From Prostheceraeus crozeri (lineage: Eukaryota > Platyhelminthes > Polycladida > Euryleptidae), in contig CAJQUW010009236.1 of assembly GCA_907163375.1 (NCBI GenBank), forward strand, positions 248,001-312,000: DNA of 64,000 nt, read 5' to 3'. Positions 59,285 through 64,000 of the stretch are shown in pieces. The first letter of the stretch is position 1. Each line of letters begins with the position of its first letter. The notes under the pieces were generated by a model. That model made no database searches. It had not been told where the DNA came from and was given only the letters and a program-made list of their open reading frames with translations. The translations under genes and the position numbers were made by a program.

Positions 59285-59456
59285 CGCCCTCATGAACAAC
59301 TACTTAAGCAACCTTGCCACATGTGCTCCCAAAAATCTCTGAGTCACCTTCCTGAAGCTCCAATGAAAGACTCTCTTGAAAGACTAAGACGCCCGTGTGA
59401 GGGTCCAAGGTGTCCCCAACAATCTCTAAGGCGTCTTCGTAAAGCTGAGTAATAAA
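59285..59456 (+). other. Internally repetitive Cys/Arg/Leu-rich reading frame with overlapping AATAAA
   Basis: A 55-codon + frame follows TGA at 59282. It reads RPHEQLLKQPCHMCSQ, KSLSHLPEAP, DSLERLRRPCEGPRCP, QQSLRRLRKAE and stops at TAA 59450-59452. AATAAA (59451-59456) overlaps the stop. SLxxL recurs three times, and the DNA shows matching TCTCT-rich repeats, so this could be a degenerate minisatellite. The - strand is also open over most of it. Whether it is coding is unclear. Confidence 0.3.
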
Positions 59457-62400
59457 GCATTTCTTAATAAAAAGTGATGCAAAAGTATGGCAACTTGAAA
59501 CTTAAAAACAGAGTGCTATCTGTCCTATCTCTGCGTGGTGGTGAAATTGGCAACCATTTAATAGAGATTTGACATATTTTGATGACCTATTTGACTTTCC
59601 TTCGGCGCCCCTGAAACGTCAATAACATCCTTGAAATACATATACATAGAGTTACATACTGCTGAATATCTTGATTAAAACATTTTTATTTCGAAGAGTC
59701 TATTCATCACTACTCTCATCAGGCCTTATCTCATGTGTTTCACTAAATTTTGTCTGTTACTTCTTTTAGAAAACGGTTGATATAATTATAGAAAAACAGA
59801 CAGAAAACGTTGAAACTTTTGCATTTTCCACAACAAATCACATGGTGCAGTCACATACAGAACAAAAATATAGCCTTCGGTTGAAACCTATTGTCTGATC
59901 ATGGGGCATACTTCCAGTCGTTTAGGTGAAAATTCAATTGCTTCAATTTATTGTGACCACTCACTTTCTTGCACATGCATAACGGGAAAATAGCAGCTTA
60001 TTATGGGAATCCCGTTTTCATGACAGTTCAGCTGGAAAATCTTTCCTGCAAGCAGAATCGCACAGTATGTTAGTCGATAAACTAAGAACTCAATGAGACT
60101 TCATGTTGCTAGATTAGAAAATATTTATGGCACAATCAATTACAAAACACTGCCTGGTTAGGCCCATCCGAAATAAATACAGTAGGGCATAGTCTCTGTT
60201 TCTTATGCCCATCTCGGTACCAGATCTTTCAATAAGGGTACGTTTGTTGTGCCGCAAACCAGAATGTTAAATGACTCACTTCGTTACAAAGGAATTGTAC
60301 AATACAGGCTTGAGTTCAACTGAATGACTTTAAGACTGTCAGGCATTTGGTCAAACATATCATAATAAATGCATCATCAAATGAATATTTCTTCAATATT
60401 TCCCTTATTTGCTAGCCGACTTTTAATGAAGCCGGTCGTCCATCGGCGAGGCCGCGCCAGGCTTACGCTTGATATTTTTGAGCCGAAGCAGGTCCTGTAT
60501 TTCAATTTATATGGGCAGAAAAGAGCTAGCGCATTATCCTACTAATCAATTTTGTGCAAAATACAAAGGAACTACTAATTACGAAATCTGCATTGTATAA
60601 GCTTTATAAAACAGAAGCAACCAGTAATGTCTTACTTATCAGAATTGTTCAAAATAATCGATGTTTCGAAAGATTGTGCGATTCCAGAGTCAATTATTAT
60701 TGTTCAATTCATTGCGTTGTTCTAACATGCAAATTTAACTCACTGAGCCCAAGTACTCTTGCAAACTTCACGTAGCATTAATTAGACAGTTGACAAGTCA
60801 GATTGATTCCTAAACCAAGTGTCTCGGTTGACCAAGTGAATCAACTTAGCAGCCAATTAAGAATAGGCCTGTAATTAGATTTAACTAGAATCAATGCAGA
60901 ATTAATATTTGCGCTGTGCAACTTGTTCTGAAACTGTATGGCTGTAAACGCGAATTGTTTAATCTTCTGTGTTGCTTTCAGATTTTTTTGAGAATAATTG
61001 TTGATGAACATGGATTACGATATCTGTTGTTGAAGCTTTTGTTCTTATTTGAGAAATTCTTGTAATTCATGATTTCGTTTTAAAAGCTTTTATAAAAGCT
61101 GCTAGGCTTGCTTATTATCCTCTTCATGGCAATGAAGCAAAGGTCTTCGAAAGTTCCTTTTACACCGTACTTCTTATTTCCCATTTCTTTCGCAAGTTCC
61201 TAAATGATAGAACTAAATCAAAAGGACAGCCATGATAATATCGATGACAGGCAAATAGTGGCTGTGAAATTGGTTGATAAATCTCTTCAAAAACATGCTA
61301 ATAATGTTTGTTATTTATCTACAACTGATAGTGAATGATATTCTTAATGCGCCGTCAAGAAGATAGAAGCGAATAATTTGTAAAATCATCGTGAGCCCAA
61401 TCCGTTGGCATTAATTCTGTGATTTCTCCACGTTACACATATGATCGTCTGAGAGATAAAAATAATCTGACAATTCCCATTAACTTTTACAACACTACCA
61501 TTTGATGCATAATCAACATAGATTGTCAGCGATATTGCAGACAACAATTTGTCACTTTAGGTGACACTTTCGGCACGTTTCATTGCAGAAAAAGGAAACT
61601 ATTTTTGGATAAACACGTTAAGTTTGTTGAATGAATCGTTTGCAGTTTCTGTACAGCTACCAAGGGACTTCAACTGTCAGCTTCGTCAGTTGATAATTCA
61701 GTTCACATGTTGTTTAAGAAGGGCCTCATCGCAATTGTGTGCGATAGTTTACTTCTAATTTCCAATGACAACTTGTTAAATGATATATGGTCATATATGG
61801 TATTTGATATTGTGATATACATGCAGTTAACTCATGGATGATGAGAACATCAACTCTGAATGATAAAAATTTATAAATTGTTTGTACTTATCAGTTTCGA
61901 TTTCGATCAAATTTTCATCGAGGTCGAAGCCAGGGTTTCTTATTTAGGTTGAGTTCGTGCTTCCGGGATAATTATTTGCTTATAAGCAAATCAATAAGTT
62001 GCTTCTTTGAATTTCATTCTCATCATTTCATATGGCAATTGTTATTCCTTGTCTTTTGGGATAGATATACACCATGAAATCAGGATTACAATGAATACTT
62101 ATACCAACGTTCATACAAGAAATTTGTAAAATTGCGTTCATGTAGCCTATAATGTGTGTTTTATAATTTGATGCTTTCATAATTTTATTGTAAAGAAATT
62201 ATATTAAGTTTGAGAATCTCTATAAATTGTGAAATTCATATACACAACAAAATGCTACCACTGAAACTCTTCTGTTCGTAATAAAATACGAAGAAATTTC
62301 TCATAATGAGAATAGGCCGGTAATCGGGATCACTTTCATTCTAATGGATTTTCGGTTCTAACCACACGAATTTTCTGGCAAATGCCATGTGACATCTTGA

Positions 62401-63432
62401 TCCAGATAATATGTTGATACACGAAAATGCTTGTGTCTTCCTTTAAAGGCCACTTTTCGTGAGTCAAAATTATCCTTGGGTTATTTCTTGGATTGAAGTT
62501 TCACTCAAAACTTGATCATAGATAGACTATTGGAAAGGGACATTTAGTGAAGAATAGTTTTATTTAAATAACCGCATGAATTATATTTACACTTTCATGA
62601 CCTCGATCATTTAATGAATTTGAATCTATAAACCAAGAATGTCGGCCTGCGTGGTACTATTGTACAATCAGTTGACTGTATGTGAGATACTGGCATTATA
62701 GTGCATGAATGAAACTCTTGACCGTTTAGAAAAGGATATGAGGAAATAAGATTATTTGGCTCTCCCTAATCGGGAGCGGGTCAGGGTCACACTCAAGCTT
62801 GAAGCTTCCCAATGGACACTGGGATCTCAACACCGCTAATTAAATCCTTTCATTCAAATACTTATTCTAATGTCAAAATTTGCAGATGTATTTGTCTTCA
62901 GCCAAACAGCTAGAGAAGATCTACTAATATGTTGCATATATCTTCATCAAATGAAAGTGAAAAGAGCATACATTGTCCAAATTCATGTTTTATACACAGG
63001 TGCGACAAAAAAGGCAATGAAGTCTACTAGTGAAAGCTTTGTAACGCGTTCATGTAGACCCTACGTACATCAGATCATCATTATTCCTACCATGTTGCGC
63101 GATACAGCATAATCGATGCTCAAATTTGTAATTTGATATAATAACCTGAATTGTGATTATTTCATGCATTGTTTTGCGATCTAGCTATGTGTATATATGT
63201 GAGGAGATGAAAAGATAAGTTGATTTTCATGAAGTTGAAATAAGTGAATCTGAACTCTCTCAATATCGCCTTCCCCTCCCAGCATCTGGTATTCTTTCAT
63301 TCTTTTCTCTTATAGAATGGACTAATTAACGTGATGCCATTTCATCTTTTAGCTACATGTAGGTGATATTTGATCGAGTGAAAATAAATTAAATGACATG
63401 CGCACACGCATATTGCTCGAATCAGCATAACA
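59457..63432. other. Intergenic, nothing recognised
   Basis: AT-rich; short frames at 60554-60775, 61561-61758 and 62870-63112 (+) lack motifs. A small GC-rich patch near 60415-60490 shows no tRNA or coding signature. Confidence 0.4.
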
Positions 63433-63681
63433 TTATTTCTTATGTTTAGAATCCGCCTCCGTCTCGGTTAATAATCGATGTTGCTGACGCTTGTTGATGA
63501 ATTGTAAAGTTCCTGTGCACATCAAGGCAGTTGAACAAAATACACATTTCATTAAATAAACCAGCACATTTTCCAGTAAATGGACAATGTTTTCGACAGT
63601 AAAAACTCGTTTTAAACAATCTCCACAATGTGATTGATATGCATGGTCGAATTCGGTACATTTTGAATGGCAAAGGTTCGT
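63433..63681 (-). other. Cys/His-rich reading frame, possible zinc-finger exon
   Basis: On the - strand an 82-codon frame without an ATG near its start reads NLCHSKCTEFDHAYQSHCGDC, LKRVFTVENIVH, MKCVFCSTALMC and LQFINKRQQHR. Cys pairs CGDC and CVFC each precede a hydrophobic, His-containing stretch, vaguely like degenerate C2H2 fingers. A second frame over the same bases is also Cys-rich. An exon or relic is possible, but no family is recognised. Confidence 0.25.
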
Positions 63682-64000
63682 CTACGCGACGAGGAATGAT
63701 AAAATTCTTAAGACTACATCCTTAAAAGGTTTTGTCATCACAACTATGTCTATGGTGAAACAACTGTTTCTGAAGCTGCCGATATTTGTGACAAAAAGTC
63801 AAATGGATGTGTCCATTCATATTTTCTAGCTCTGAAGTGCGTTTAGTTATAATAATCGCTTTTATTTATTAGTTATAATATATCGCTTACGTTTAGAGAG
63901 GAGTCAAAACACGAAGTTGTGGAAGAGATTCTTTTCATGAAGTTCATGTACCGGTGCCATCAGTTATTGACATGTAGACAAAATTCAGATATTTCAATAA

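Noticed and set aside
1-64000. CRISPR arrays, operons, phage or plasmid features
   Set aside because: No regularly spaced repeats, no ribosome binding sites and clear spliceosomal introns. The window is eukaryotic.

Overview
This is animal nuclear DNA: AT-rich, intron-bearing and dominated by transposable-element relics. One conserved host gene is certain: LSM4, on the + strand. Four of its exons can be read (10486-10527, 14168-14266, 14342-14531, 41167-41264). They join in frame into all but the first residue of an LSm4 protein of about 143 aa. The element mix (CHCC-Gag Gypsy, Penelope-like element, hAT-like relics, tRNA-derived SINEs, LINE tails of the endonuclease-RT type, DD41D mariner) suggests an invertebrate, probably marine, but the species cannot be fixed from sequence alone.

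Layout. 1-10.4 kb upstream of the readable LSM4 exons: a palindromic repeat (938-1097), a SINE tail (1219-1312), a degenerate 4.3-kb Gypsy LTR retrotransposon on the - strand (3421-7727), a long-TIR MITE (8417-9096), a LINE 3' fragment (9160-9810) and a tRNA-derived SINE (about 10100-10297). 10.4-41.3 kb is LSM4. The intron at 10528-14167 holds a 115-bp tandem duplication, a foldback element (11953-12682) and an unidentified reading frame. The intron at 14532-41166 is 26.6 kb long. It holds a hAT-like transposase relic (about 15870-17640), coding-like debris (21302-22428), a Penelope-like element flanked by 392-nt inverted arms (23229-24824), a second hAT-like fragment beside a DD41D mariner relic (29258-31075), a zinc-ribbon-like reading frame (39544-39795) and a short hAT element with an 8-bp target duplication (39888-40966).

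41.3-64 kb: a 167-bp MITE (44642-44808), a second copy of the foldback family (47488-48204), LINE and Tc1 relics (48641-49040, 52540-52800), a tRNA-like SINE head (57479-57545) and long stretches with nothing recognisable. A promoter-like block followed by a signal-peptide exon with a clean splice donor (54238-54830) is the best candidate for a second host gene. The rest of that gene was not found.

The most interesting structural signal is in the two 0.7-kb foldback elements. At six or more positions where the two copies differ, both arms of one copy carry matched, base-pair-preserving changes. This implies that the arms of each copy, or of its source lineage, are homogenised against each other. 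The second-best signal is the Penelope-like element, whose reading frame is fused across a missing reverse-transcriptase-to-endonuclease linker.
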